From positions 1 through 46,149 of the forward strand of contig NZ_JALLIN010000055.1 of the NCBI RefSeq assembly GCF_023630175.1: a stretch of DNA of 46,149 nucleotides. The letters are read 5' to 3'. The DNA is from Streptomyces cellostaticus. Its GTDB lineage: Bacteria; Actinomycetota; Actinomycetes; Streptomycetales; Streptomycetaceae. Each line of letters begins with the position of its first letter. The first letter of the stretch is position 1. Below the pieces are notes generated by a model that worked only from the letters and a program-made list of their open reading frames with translations, searched no databases and had not been told where the DNA came from. Of this stretch, positions 39,303-46,149 are shown one piece after another. Position numbers and translations under genes: made by a program.

Positions 39303-40286
39303 ATGCTGCTCGAAGTCCGCGGCCTGCACGTGGAGTTCCGGACCCGGGACGGGGTCGCCAAGGCCGTCAACGGGGTGTCGTACGCCGTCGACGCGGGCGA
39401 GACCCTGGCGGTGCTCGGCGAGTCCGGCTCGGGGAAGTCGGTCACCGCGCAGGCCGTGATGGGCATCCTCGACACGCCCCCGGGGCGGATCACGGGCGGG
39501 GAGATCCTCTTCCAGGGCCGGGACGTGCTGCGGCTGAAGGAGGAGGAGCGGCGCGCCGTCCGGGGCTCCGGGATGGCGATGATCTTCCAGGACGCGCTGT
39601 CCGCCCTCAACCCCGTGCTCTGCGTGGGCGACCAGCTCGGCGAGATGTTCGTGGTGCACCGGGGCATGTCGAAGAAGGACGCCCGGGCCCGGGCGGTCGA
39701 ACTGATGGACCGGGTGCGCATCCCGGCCGCCGCGCAGCGGGTGCGGGACTACCCGCACCAGTTCTCCGGCGGCATGCGCCAGCGCATCATGATCGCCATG
39801 GCGCTGGCCCTGGAGCCCGCGCTCGTCATCGCCGACGAGCCCACCACCGCCCTGGACGTGACCGTGCAGGCCCAGGTCATGGAGCTGCTGGCCGAGCTGC
39901 GCCGCGAGTACCGGATGGGTCTGCTCCTGATCACCCACGACCTCGGGGTCGTCGCGGACGTGGCCGACCGCATCGCGGTGATGTACGCGGGGCGGATCGT
40001 GGAGTCGGCGCCCGTGCGCGACATCTACAAGGCGCCCGCGCACCCCTACACCCGCGGCCTGCTGGACTCCGTCCCGCGCCTGGACCTCAAGGGCAGGGAG
40101 CTGTACGCCATCAGCGGCCTGCCGCCGAGCCTGACGCACGTCCCGTCCGGCTGCGCCTTCCACCCCCGCTGCCCGATGGCACGGGACGTCTGCCGCACCG
40201 ACGTACCGCCGCTGCACCCGGTCTCCGAGGAGCGCGGCAGCGCCTGCCACTTCTGGAGGGAGTGCCTGGATGGCCGTGACCACTGA
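39303..40286 (+). CDS. Oligopeptide ABC transporter ATPase (OppD type), second system
   Basis: The 327-residue ATPase has Walker A GESGSGKS (residues 39-46), MIFQDALSALNPV in the Q-loop, FSGGMRQRIMIAMAL as the signature, ALVIADEPTTALDVTVQAQ as Walker B, and LITHDLGVV. The oligopeptide-type C terminus contains GCAFHPRCPMARDVC. I chose the ATG at 39303, nine bases after GAGGTG. A GTG at 39291 in the same frame overlaps the previous stop codon (GTGA) and would add four residues; both are plausible. Confidence 0.9.
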   Translation: MLLEVRGLHVEFRTRDGVAKAVNGVSYAVDAGETLAVLGESGSGKSVTAQAVMGILDTPPGRITGGEILFQGRDVLRLKEEERRAVRGSGMAMIFQDALSALNPVLCVGDQLGEMFVVHRGMSKKDARARAVELMDRVRIPAAAQRVRDYPHQFSGGMRQRIMIAMALALEPALVIADEPTTALDVTVQAQVMELLAELRREYRMGLLLITHDLGVVADVADRIAVMYAGRIVESAPVRDIYKAPAHPYTRGLLDSVPRLDLKGRELYAISGLPPSLTHVPSGCAFHPRCPMARDVCRTDVPPLHPVSEERGSACHFWRECLDGRDH

Positions 40287-41370
40287 GCCCGTCCTGGAGG
40301 TCGGCGGCCTCGTCAAGCACTACCCGCTGACCCGCGGCATCGTCCTGCGGAAACAGATCGGCGCGGTGAAGGCGGTCGACGGCGTCGACTTCACCCTGGG
40401 CCGGGGCGAGACCCTCGGCATCGTGGGGGAGTCGGGCTGCGGCAAGTCGACGGTCGCGAAGATGCTGTGCCATCTGGAACGGCCGACGGCGGGCTCGATC
40501 CGGTTCAAGGGCGAGGACATCACCGGGCTGTCGGGCCGGGCCCTGAAGGCCGTCCGCCGCAACATCCAGATGGTCTTCCAGGACCCGTACACCTCGCTCA
40601 ACCCCCGCATGACGGTCGGGGACATCGTCGGGGAACCGTACGAGATCCACCCGGAGGCGGCCCCCAGGGGCGACCGCCGGCGCCGGGTCCGGGAACTGCT
40701 GGACGTCGTGGGTCTCAACCCGGAGCACATCAACCGCTACCCGCACCAGTTCTCCGGCGGGCAGCGCCAGCGCATCGGCATCGCGCGGGGTCTGGCGCTG
40801 CGCCCGGAGGTGATCGTCGCCGACGAACCGGTATCCGCCCTGGACGTCTCCGTGCAGGCCCAGGTGATCAACCTCATGGCCCGCCTCCAGTCGGAGTTCG
40901 ACCTCTCCTACCTGTTCATCGCGCACGACCTGTCGATCGTCCGGCACATCTCGGACCGGGTCGGGGTGATGTACCTGGGGCGCATCGTGGAGACCGGCAC
41001 GGACACCGAGATCTACGACCATCCGACCCACCCGTACACGCAGGCGCTGCTCTCGGCCGTCCCGGTGCCCGACCCGGAGGCCAGGGAGGTCCGCGAGCGG
41101 ATCATCCTGTCCGGCGACGTGCCGTCGCCCACCGACGTGCCCTCCGGCTGCCGTTTCCGCACCCGTTGCTGGAAGGCCCGGGAGCGGTGCGCCCGTGAGG
41201 TCCCGGCACTGGCGGTCCCGGCCGTCCTGCGGGAAGCGCCGGGGCCGGCGGCCCACGACTCGGCCTGTCACTTCGCCGAACCCCTGCCCGTGAGCCGCCC
41301 GCCGACCGCGCGGGCGGTGCCGCCGGCGGAGACGGGGGAGCCGGCGGGCAACGGCAGCGGGCCGGGATGA
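40270..41370 (+). CDS. Oligopeptide ABC transporter ATPase (OppF type), second system
   Basis: The 366-residue ATPase has Walker A GESGCGKS (residues 53-60), the signature FSGGQRQRIGIARGL, Walker B VIVADEPVSALDVSVQAQ and FIAHDLSIV. CRFRTRCWKARERC is the cysteine-bearing C-terminal block, followed by a Pro/Ala-rich tail that is poorly conserved. It overlaps the previous gene by 17 bases and ends the operon. No strong terminator is visible in the 110-base convergent gap before the peptidase gene. Confidence 0.92.
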   Translation: MAVTTEPVLEVGGLVKHYPLTRGIVLRKQIGAVKAVDGVDFTLGRGETLGIVGESGCGKSTVAKMLCHLERPTAGSIRFKGEDITGLSGRALKAVRRNIQMVFQDPYTSLNPRMTVGDIVGEPYEIHPEAAPRGDRRRRVRELLDVVGLNPEHINRYPHQFSGGQRQRIGIARGLALRPEVIVADEPVSALDVSVQAQVINLMARLQSEFDLSYLFIAHDLSIVRHISDRVGVMYLGRIVETGTDTEIYDHPTHPYTQALLSAVPVPDPEAREVRERIILSGDVPSPTDVPSGCRFRTRCWKARERCAREVPALAVPAVLREAPGPAAHDSACHFAEPLPVSRPPTARAVPPAETGEPAGNGSGPG

Positions 41371-41480
41371 CATGGCGCATCCCGGCCCGCCTACGGCACC
41401 CGCACGGCCGTACGCTGTTCAGCCTGGGTCGTTCACATATCGGTACGGCGTCCGTGAAGTTGCCTGTCTGTTAAAGCAGT

Positions 41481-43613
41481 TCACGTGGATTTGCCGGGCT
41501 GGGGCAGCGAGCGGCGGAGGAAGTCGAGCTGCAGGCGCAGCAGGTTCTCCGCGACGGTCTCCTGCGGCGTCATGTGGGTCACGCCGGACAGCGGCAGGAC
41601 CTCGTGCGGGCGGCCCGCGGCCAGCAGGGCGGAGGACAGGCGCAGGGAGTGGGCGACGACCACGTTGTCGTCCGCCAGGCCGTGGATGACCATCATCGGC
41701 CGGTGCGGCTCGGCCGCGTCGACCAGGCCCGCGTCGTCGATCAGCGAGTTGCGGCGGTAGACCTCCGGCTGCTCGTCCGGCAGCCCGAGGTAGCGCTCCT
41801 GGTAGTGGGTGTCGTACAGCCGCAGATCGGTGACGGGCGCGCCCACCACCGCGGCGTGGAAGACGTCCGGGCGGCGAAGCACCGCCAGCGCGGCGAGGTA
41901 GCCGCCGAAGGACCAGCCCCGGACGGCCACCCGGCCGAGGTCGAGCGGGAAGTCCCGGGCGAGGGCGTGCAGCGCGTCGACCTGGTCCTGGAGCACGACG
42001 GCCGCGAGGTCGTCCCGGATCTCCTTCTCCCACGCCGGCGAGCGGCCCGGTGTGCCCCGCCCGTCGGCCACGATCACGGCGAACCCCTGATCGGCGAACC
42101 ACTGCGAGGTCAGGTACGCGTTGTGCGCCGCGACCACCCGCTGGCCGTGCGGGCCGCCGTAGGGGTCCATGAGCACGGGGAGCGGAGTGTCACCCTGGTA
42201 GTCCGTAGGCATGAGCACGGCGCACGGAATCCGCCGTGCGCCCCCCTGGGTGAGTGTCACACGGGGCGACAAACCGGGATCTTCGGCGTACGACGTGACA
42301 GTCGCCGTCCGTTTTCCGTCACGCAGCACCTGTACACGGGTGCCAGGACTGTCCGGTGTCGCGGACACCAGCACCGTCACGTCCCCGGCCCGTACCGCGG
42401 AGTGCACACCGGGCTCCTGCGACACACGCTCCACGCCGAGCTCGTTCACCCGGTAGACATGGATCTCGCCGATCTCCGGCGACGCGGCCTCCTCGCCGGC
42501 CGAGGCCGTGACGAGCACGTCGTCGGCCGTCACATCGAGAACCGAGCGGATGTGCAACTGCGGTCCGGTCAGGGGGCGTTCGCCCACGGTCAGCACGCGC
42601 GCGCCACCCTCGTCCGCGATGCGGACAAGCCGCCCGGACGGGCTCCAGCAGGGCACTCCGGTGAACAGTTCCAGCCATGTTGGATCTTCGTCGGCATGCA
42701 CCATCCGGGTCGAACCGGTGTCCGGGTCCACGGCCAGGAAGAGCTGGCTGCGCTGGTCCCTGGCCTGCACCAGGATCAGCGGCGCCCCCGCCTCTGACCA
42801 GTGCACTCGCGCCAGGTACGGATAGCGCGCCCGGTCCCACGCGACCTCCGTGCGCCCCCCGTCGAGACCGAGGACGAACAGGCGTACGTCCGCGTTAGGA
42901 GTCCCCGCCGCCGGGTACGCGACGTGGTTCGGGTCACGCTCCGGGTGGGCCGGGTCGGCGATCCACCAGCGCCGCACCGGCGTGTCGTCCACGCGCGCCA
43001 CCAGCAGCCGGTCCGAGCCCGGGGCCCACCAGAAGCCCCGGCTGCGGCTCATCTCCTCGGCCGCGATGAACTCCGCGAGCCCGTAGGCCACCTGCTCGCC
43101 CTCCGGCTCCGCCAGCGCCCGGTCGCCCTCGCCCTCGGCACCCGTGACCCGCAGCGCGCCCCGCGCCACGTAGGCGATGTGCCGTCCGTCCGGCGACGGG
43201 CGGGGGTCGATCACCGGCCCCGGGACCCGGAGTTCACGCGCCGTACCGGCTCGCAGCTCGGCTGTGAAAAGCCGCCCTGACAAGGCGAAAGCCGCCAACT
43301 CCACAGCGGCGTCGGTGGCGTGGCCGACGATGCCGGCCCCGCCCTCCCGGCTGCGCTCGCGGCGTGCCCGCTCCTCGGGCGGGAGTTCCTCCGAGGCGCC
43401 CTGCAGCAGGGCGGCCGGATCGGCCGCCAGGCGCTCCGAGCCGTCCGCCGGATCCAGGACCCAGAGCGAGTTGGCCCGGTCGGTGCCGGAGTTGGAGCGC
43501 AGGAACGCGACACGCGAACCGTCGGGTGCCACCGCGAACGCGCGCGGCGCGCCGAGCGTGAACCGCTGGGTGCGGGCGTGCCGGCGGGGGAAGGAGTGAG
43601 CCTCGGTCGTCAT
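41481..43613 (-). CDS. S9 family prolyl oligopeptidase / DPP-IV-like serine peptidase
   Basis: The 710-residue enzyme has an N-terminal beta-propeller (about 1-440, ending near YRVNELGVERVSQEPGVHS) and a C-terminal alpha/beta hydrolase domain. The catalytic triad is Ser568 in GWSFGG, Asp648 in HGLADDNV and His680 in SGVTHMT. The propeller contains FIAAEEMSRSRGFWWAPGSD, where the EE pair is the N-terminus-binding motif of dipeptidyl peptidase IV, suggesting dipeptide release. No signal peptide, so it is probably cytoplasmic. It is convergent with the second oligopeptide operon and may degrade imported peptides. The ATG at 43613 follows TATGGT by six bases. Confidence 0.9.
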   Translation of the reverse strand: MTTEAHSFPRRHARTQRFTLGAPRAFAVAPDGSRVAFLRSNSGTDRANSLWVLDPADGSERLAADPAALLQGASEELPPEERARRERSREGGAGIVGHATDAAVELAAFALSGRLFTAELRAGTARELRVPGPVIDPRPSPDGRHIAYVARGALRVTGAEGEGDRALAEPEGEQVAYGLAEFIAAEEMSRSRGFWWAPGSDRLLVARVDDTPVRRWWIADPAHPERDPNHVAYPAAGTPNADVRLFVLGLDGGRTEVAWDRARYPYLARVHWSEAGAPLILVQARDQRSQLFLAVDPDTGSTRMVHADEDPTWLELFTGVPCWSPSGRLVRIADEGGARVLTVGERPLTGPQLHIRSVLDVTADDVLVTASAGEEAASPEIGEIHVYRVNELGVERVSQEPGVHSAVRAGDVTVLVSATPDSPGTRVQVLRDGKRTATVTSYAEDPGLSPRVTLTQGGARRIPCAVLMPTDYQGDTPLPVLMDPYGGPHGQRVVAAHNAYLTSQWFADQGFAVIVADGRGTPGRSPAWEKEIRDDLAAVVLQDQVDALHALARDFPLDLGRVAVRGWSFGGYLAALAVLRRPDVFHAAVVGAPVTDLRLYDTHYQERYLGLPDEQPEVYRRNSLIDDAGLVDAAEPHRPMMVIHGLADDNVVVAHSLRLSSALLAAGRPHEVLPLSGVTHMTPQETVAENLLRLQLDFLRRSLPQPGKST

Positions 43614-43625
43614 ACCCCGACCATA
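43614..43625 (-). promoter_or_regulatory. Leaderless promoter -10 of the S9 peptidase gene
   Basis: TATGGT (43625..43620 on the minus strand) is six bases before the ATG at 43613. Confidence 0.55.
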
Positions 43626-43680
43626 TTGGCCATGCGCCCCCTTGTGCGGCCGTGCGCCGAGCGATGCGCGAGCACGGATA

Positions 43681-43692
43681 GTTATGATCACT
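43681..43692 (+). promoter_or_regulatory. GTTATGATCACT promoter-like element of the small membrane gene
   Basis: The 12-mer contains TATGAT (43683-43688), the best consensus -10 in this interval. The same 12-mer is present, facing the sdh operon, at 23857..23846. The resulting leader here would be about 130 bases. Confidence 0.45.
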
Positions 43693-43750
43693 ACCGCTGA
43701 GTGGGTATGAACCCGCTGGCGTCCGCATGGACTTGCCTTACGGATCGACG

Positions 43751-43767
43751 CCCGGCCTGCGGCCGGG
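43751..43767 (+). terminator. Leader hairpin upstream of the small membrane gene
   Basis: CCCGGCC (43751-43757) and GGCCGGG (43761-43767) pair around TGC. It lies between the likely promoter and the ribosome binding site, so it may act as an attenuator; a second start point downstream of it is also possible (CATAGT at 43788-43793). Confidence 0.35.
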
Positions 43768-43825
43768 TCACAACCCCCATAGTCCGAACCCGCCGTGTCC
43801 CTGGGATTTTTGGAGGTGAGCCGCC

Positions 43826-44020
43826 GTGGCACTCTCGATTTCGGCGGTGGTGCTGCTGGCGATCATCGTCTTCTTGCTGATCAAGAAGTCGGGGCTGAAG
43901 GGCGGTCATGCGGTCATCTGCATGCTGCTCGGGTTCTATCTCGCCTCCTCCACCGTGGCCCCCACGATCAGCGAACTGACGACCAACGTCGCCAGCATGA
44001 TCGGCAGCATCAAGTTCTGA
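43826..44020 (+). CDS. Small two-helix membrane protein, conserved hypothetical
   Basis: The 64-residue protein has two membrane helices: ALSISAVVLLAIIVFLLIKK (2-21) and AVICMLLGFYLASSTVAP (29-46), joined by a short basic loop SGLKGGH. The amphipathic tail is TISELTTNVASMIGSIKF. GGAGGTGAG directly before the GTG makes it one of the best translation signals in the window. I recall equivalents at this place in other Streptomyces (SCO5123 position), but no function. Its small size, strong signal and long leader suggest high or regulated expression. Confidence 0.8.
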   Translation: MALSISAVVLLAIIVFLLIKKSGLKGGHAVICMLLGFYLASSTVAPTISELTTNVASMIGSIKF

Positions 44021-44024
44021 CCGC

Positions 44025-44038
44025 GCCCGGGACCGGGC
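44025..44038 (+). terminator. Short hairpin after the small membrane gene
   Basis: GCCCGG and CCGGGC arms meet around a GA centre, five bases after the stop codon at 44020. Confidence 0.45.
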
Positions 44039-44407
44039 GGCGGCAGGGGCCGGGTCGCAGCTTCACCGCGTACGGCACGCAGCACGACCACGCGGCGGGG
44101 ACGAAGGCGGGACGCGGCCCCTCGACGCCCTTCGGGTCACGGGCGTGCACGGTGTGGGGCGCTGCCGCGATCTCCGCGGTCGTCGTCGCCTCGGTCCACC
44201 TCCCGCCCCGGCTGACCGGCCCGCCCCGTCCCGGTCCGGACCCGCACCGCCTCGCCGTCCACCGGTACGCCCGCCCCGCCGCGGTCACCGCTCACCCCTC
44301 GCGACGGCCCTCCGGGGCGGGTCGGCACCCCGGGCCGCGCGAACCGGGAGAACCGGGGGATGACCGATGGCGGAGCCCGGTCCCGGGCGCCGCCCCGTGG
44401 CGCCTCG

Positions 44408-44419
44408 TAGGGTGGTCCC
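44408..44419 (+). promoter_or_regulatory. Leaderless promoter -10 of mshB
   Basis: TAGGGT (44408-44413) lies six bases upstream of the mshB ATG. Confidence 0.55.
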
Positions 44420-45286
44420 ATGACGGAACTGCCCGACCGGCGTCTGCTGCTGGTGCACGCGCACCCGGACGACGAGTCGATCAACAACGGCGCGACCATG
44501 GCCCGGTACGCGGCCGAGGGGGTGCATGTGACGCTGGTCACCTGCACCCTCGGGGAACGGGGCGAGGTCATCCCGCCCGAGCTGCGCCACCTGACCGGCG
44601 CCGCGCTGGGCGCCCACCGCCGCGGCGAGCTGGCCGCGGCCCTGCGCGAGCTGGGCGTGACGGACCTCCGGCTGCTCGGCGGCGCCGGCCGCTACGGCGA
44701 CTCCGGGATGATGGGCGGTCCCGACAACGAGGCCGCCGGCTGCTTCTGGCAGGCCGAACCGGACACCGCCGCCGCGTCGCTCGTGGAGGTGATCCTGGAG
44801 ATCCGCCCGCAGGTCCTCGTCACCTACGACGACGACGGCGGCTACGGCCACCCGGACCACATCCAGGCCCACCGCGTGGCCATGCGCGCCGTCGAACTCG
44901 CGGCCGAACAGGGGCACCTCGTCGAGAAGGTCTACTGGAACCGCGTCCCGCGCTCCGTCGCCGAGGCCGCCTTCGCCCGCCTTCGGGAAGAGCTGCCCGC
45001 GCTGCCGTTCGCCAAGGGCGCCTCCCTGGCCGACGTGCCCGGAGTGGTCGACGACGAGCGGATCACCACCGCCGTCGACGGCTCCGCCCACGCCTCGGCC
45101 AAGGCCGCCGCGATGCGCGCGCACGCCACCCAGATCGAGGTGGCCGAACCCTATTTCGCGCTCTCCAACGAGCTGGCGCAGCCGCTGTTCACCACCGAGT
45201 ACTACGAGTTGGTGCGCGGTACCGCCGTGCCCGGGGAGACCGACCTGTTCGCCGGTGTCGGCGGCGGCACCGAGGAGGCGTCATGA
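44420..45286 (+). CDS. mshB: N-acetyl-1-D-myo-inositol-2-amino-2-deoxy-alpha-D-glucopyranoside deacetylase (mycothiol biosynthesis)
   Basis: MshB removes the acetyl group from GlcNAc-inositol in mycothiol synthesis, the actinobacterial thiol redox buffer. The 288-residue PIG-L-fold protein has the zinc motif HAHPDDES (His15, Asp17, Asp18) and GHPDHIQAH later, which supplies the third ligand. GERGEVIPPELRHLTG and LGGAGRYGDSGMMG are typical of MshB rather than the related conjugate amidase Mca. The C terminus FALSNELAQPLFTTEYYELV is also characteristic. It appears to start leaderless and overlaps the next gene by four bases (ATGA), forming a two-gene unit. Confidence 0.94.
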   Translation: MTELPDRRLLLVHAHPDDESINNGATMARYAAEGVHVTLVTCTLGERGEVIPPELRHLTGAALGAHRRGELAAALRELGVTDLRLLGGAGRYGDSGMMGGPDNEAAGCFWQAEPDTAAASLVEVILEIRPQVLVTYDDDGGYGHPDHIQAHRVAMRAVELAAEQGHLVEKVYWNRVPRSVAEAAFARLREELPALPFAKGASLADVPGVVDDERITTAVDGSAHASAKAAAMRAHATQIEVAEPYFALSNELAQPLFTTEYYELVRGTAVPGETDLFAGVGGGTEEAS

Positions 45287-45666
45287 GCTCCGCCGGACGC
45301 GGACCGAACCCGGTCCAGCCGCTGTGGCGCTCCCCGGCCGGGCTCTTCGCCGCCTACGCCGGGCTGCTCGTGCTCGGCGCGGTCGTCGGCCTCGCCGGGG
45401 CCCTGGTCCAGGGCGCCTGGTTCCCCGGGGGCCTGCTGCTCGCCCTCGCGGGCGCGGCCGGACTCTTCCTCGGCGGCGCCTACGCGCTGCGCGGCCGGGG
45501 CGGGGCGGTGGCGCCGGTGACGGGCTGGATCGTCGCCGTCATCCTGCTCACCACGAGCCGCCCGGAGGGCGACTTCCTGTTCAGCGCCGGACTGGGTTCC
45601 TACCTCTTCCTGTTCGGCGGCATGGCGGTGGCTGTGATCTGCGCCACCCTCGGTCCGCGGCGGTAA
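45283..45666 (+). CDS. DUF6113-like integral membrane protein, coupled to mshB
   Basis: The 127-residue protein has four membrane segments: LFAAYAGLLVLGAVVGLAGALV, GGLLLALAGAAGLFLGGAYAL, VTGWIVAVILLTTSRP and GLGSYLFLFGGMAVAVICATL. The style matches DUF6113, a Streptomyces family that habitually follows mshB. The ATGA overlap with mshB shows translational coupling. No catalytic residues are seen; a link to mycothiol or its envelope use is suggested only by position. Confidence 0.8.
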   Translation: MSSAGRGPNPVQPLWRSPAGLFAAYAGLLVLGAVVGLAGALVQGAWFPGGLLLALAGAAGLFLGGAYALRGRGGAVAPVTGWIVAVILLTTSRPEGDFLFSAGLGSYLFLFGGMAVAVICATLGPRR

Positions 45667-45854
45667 CACGGCGGTGGCGCCGCCCGACTTGGCAAGTGAC
45701 GTACCACTTCGCCGCACGGCGCACGTGCGAGTCCGGTGTGCATTTCCTCAGCGGTCATGGGATACGCGCCAGAAGTGGCCAGTATGGTGGTGCGCGCCGC
45801 CGAACTGCCCGCTGAGGTCGTAACGGGCGGTGGAGCCAACCGGGAGAACCTGCC

Positions 45855-46149
45855 TTGAGTCGTGAAACTGACACTCCGTCCTCCGGGCCCAGCGGGCGCG
45901 GCGGAGCCGCATACCCCTCCGGGACGCCTCCGTACGGAACCCCCGTCGCCTCCGAAGCCGGTGCGGACGCGGGCCGTTCGGCCGCGCAGCCGGAGGAACG
46001 GAAGACCGAGACCACGCTGACGACCCGGATCCGGATCAACATCCCCGGATCGCGGCCCATTCCGCCGGTCGTGGTGCGCAAGCCGGTCGGCGACGCCGAG
46101 GGTGCCCAGGACGACGCGGGGTCCGACCCGCGGCCGGCTCCGGCCGCCC
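45855..46149 (+). CDS. Proline-rich hypothetical protein, 3' end outside the window
   Basis: From a TTG at 45855, preceded by GGGAGAA, an uninterrupted frame of at least 98 residues runs off the window. It reads MSRETDTPSSGPSGRGGAAY and continues Pro/Gly/Ala-rich and disordered to the conserved-looking block TETTLTTRIRINIPGSRPIPPVVVRKPVG. Third-position GC is high, supporting coding. TATGGT near 45783-45788 is a possible -10. In other Streptomyces the gene following the mshB/DUF6113 pair starts with very similar sequence (recalled); function unknown. Confidence 0.7.
   Translation, partial: MSRETDTPSSGPSGRGGAAYPSGTPPYGTPVASEAGADAGRSAAQPEERKTETTLTTRIRINIPGSRPIPPVVVRKPVGDAEGAQDDAGSDPRPAPAA

Larger units (their letters stand above)
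44021..44419. other. 399-base stretch without a convincing gene
   Basis: It begins with a hairpin GCCCGG (44025-44030) / CCGGGC (44033-44038), just after the preceding stop codon. A minus-strand frame at 44010-44288 has a GTG start and GAGGGG nearby, but its protein is Arg/Pro/Gly-rich and unconvincing. TAGGGT at 44408-44413 is the leaderless -10 of mshB. Confidence 0.5.

Noticed and set aside
44010..44288. Minus-strand frame with GTG start and GAGGGG between the small membrane gene and mshB
   Set aside because: The predicted protein is Arg/Pro/Gly-rich without recognisable features and overlaps the end of the well-supported plus-strand gene. The third-position GC signal is shared with an open plus-strand frame, so it does not discriminate.

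Overview
The window is very GC-rich, shows the usual actinobacterial third-position GC bias, and carries bldK-type oligopeptide transport genes, a mycothiol gene (mshB), a polyphosphate glucokinase and many DUF families typical of Streptomyces. I read it as a chromosomal-core segment of a Streptomyces. Gene order resembles the S. coelicolor region around SCO5055-SCO5061 joined to SCO5106-SCO5128 (recalled, not searched).

Region 1 (1-6.3 kb) is housekeeping: a nitroreductase, xseB, xseA, ispH, ppgK, a DUF6542-like membrane protein and ychF. Region 2 (6.3-9.8 kb) looks like a scar of a mobile element. It starts right after the ychF terminator with an integrase C-terminal remnant that has lost its catalytic tyrosine, followed by small orphan genes (a SUKH-like protein, two unknown proteins, a Cys-containing mini-protein, a DUF6000-like protein). 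Region 3 (9.8-19.7 kb) holds a septum-formation-like membrane protein, a GntR regulator, a SPOR-like small protein, a Nudix hydrolase, a stand-alone ATP-binding kinase next to a PAS-PAS-GAF-PP2C-HATPase phosphatase, and a head-to-head pair: a TPM-family-like protein without its TPM domain and a membrane-tethered TIM-barrel protein with minisatellite repeats.

Region 4 (19.7-23.6 kb) is a minus-strand succinate dehydrogenase operon of the mycobacterial Sdh1 type, whose membrane subunit has a CHxCxH motif. Region 5 (23.9-43.6 kb) is dominated by peptide handling: an orphan solute-binding lipoprotein, typA, a complete five-gene bldK operon, a methyltransferase divergent from a second complete five-gene oligopeptide ABC operon, and a prolyl-oligopeptidase-type peptidase. 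Region 6 (43.8 kb to the end) has a 64-residue membrane protein, mshB with a coupled DUF6113-like gene, and the start of a proline-rich protein.

Two regulatory themes cut across the genes. At least twelve genes start six or seven bases after a TANNNT hexamer, the layout expected of leaderless mRNAs. Upstream regions of the peptide-related and sdh genes share unusual AT-rich motifs: CTGATC inverted repeats, and a 12-mer GTTATGATCACT before both the sdh operon and the small membrane gene. No rRNA, tRNA, CRISPR array or intact insertion sequence was seen.
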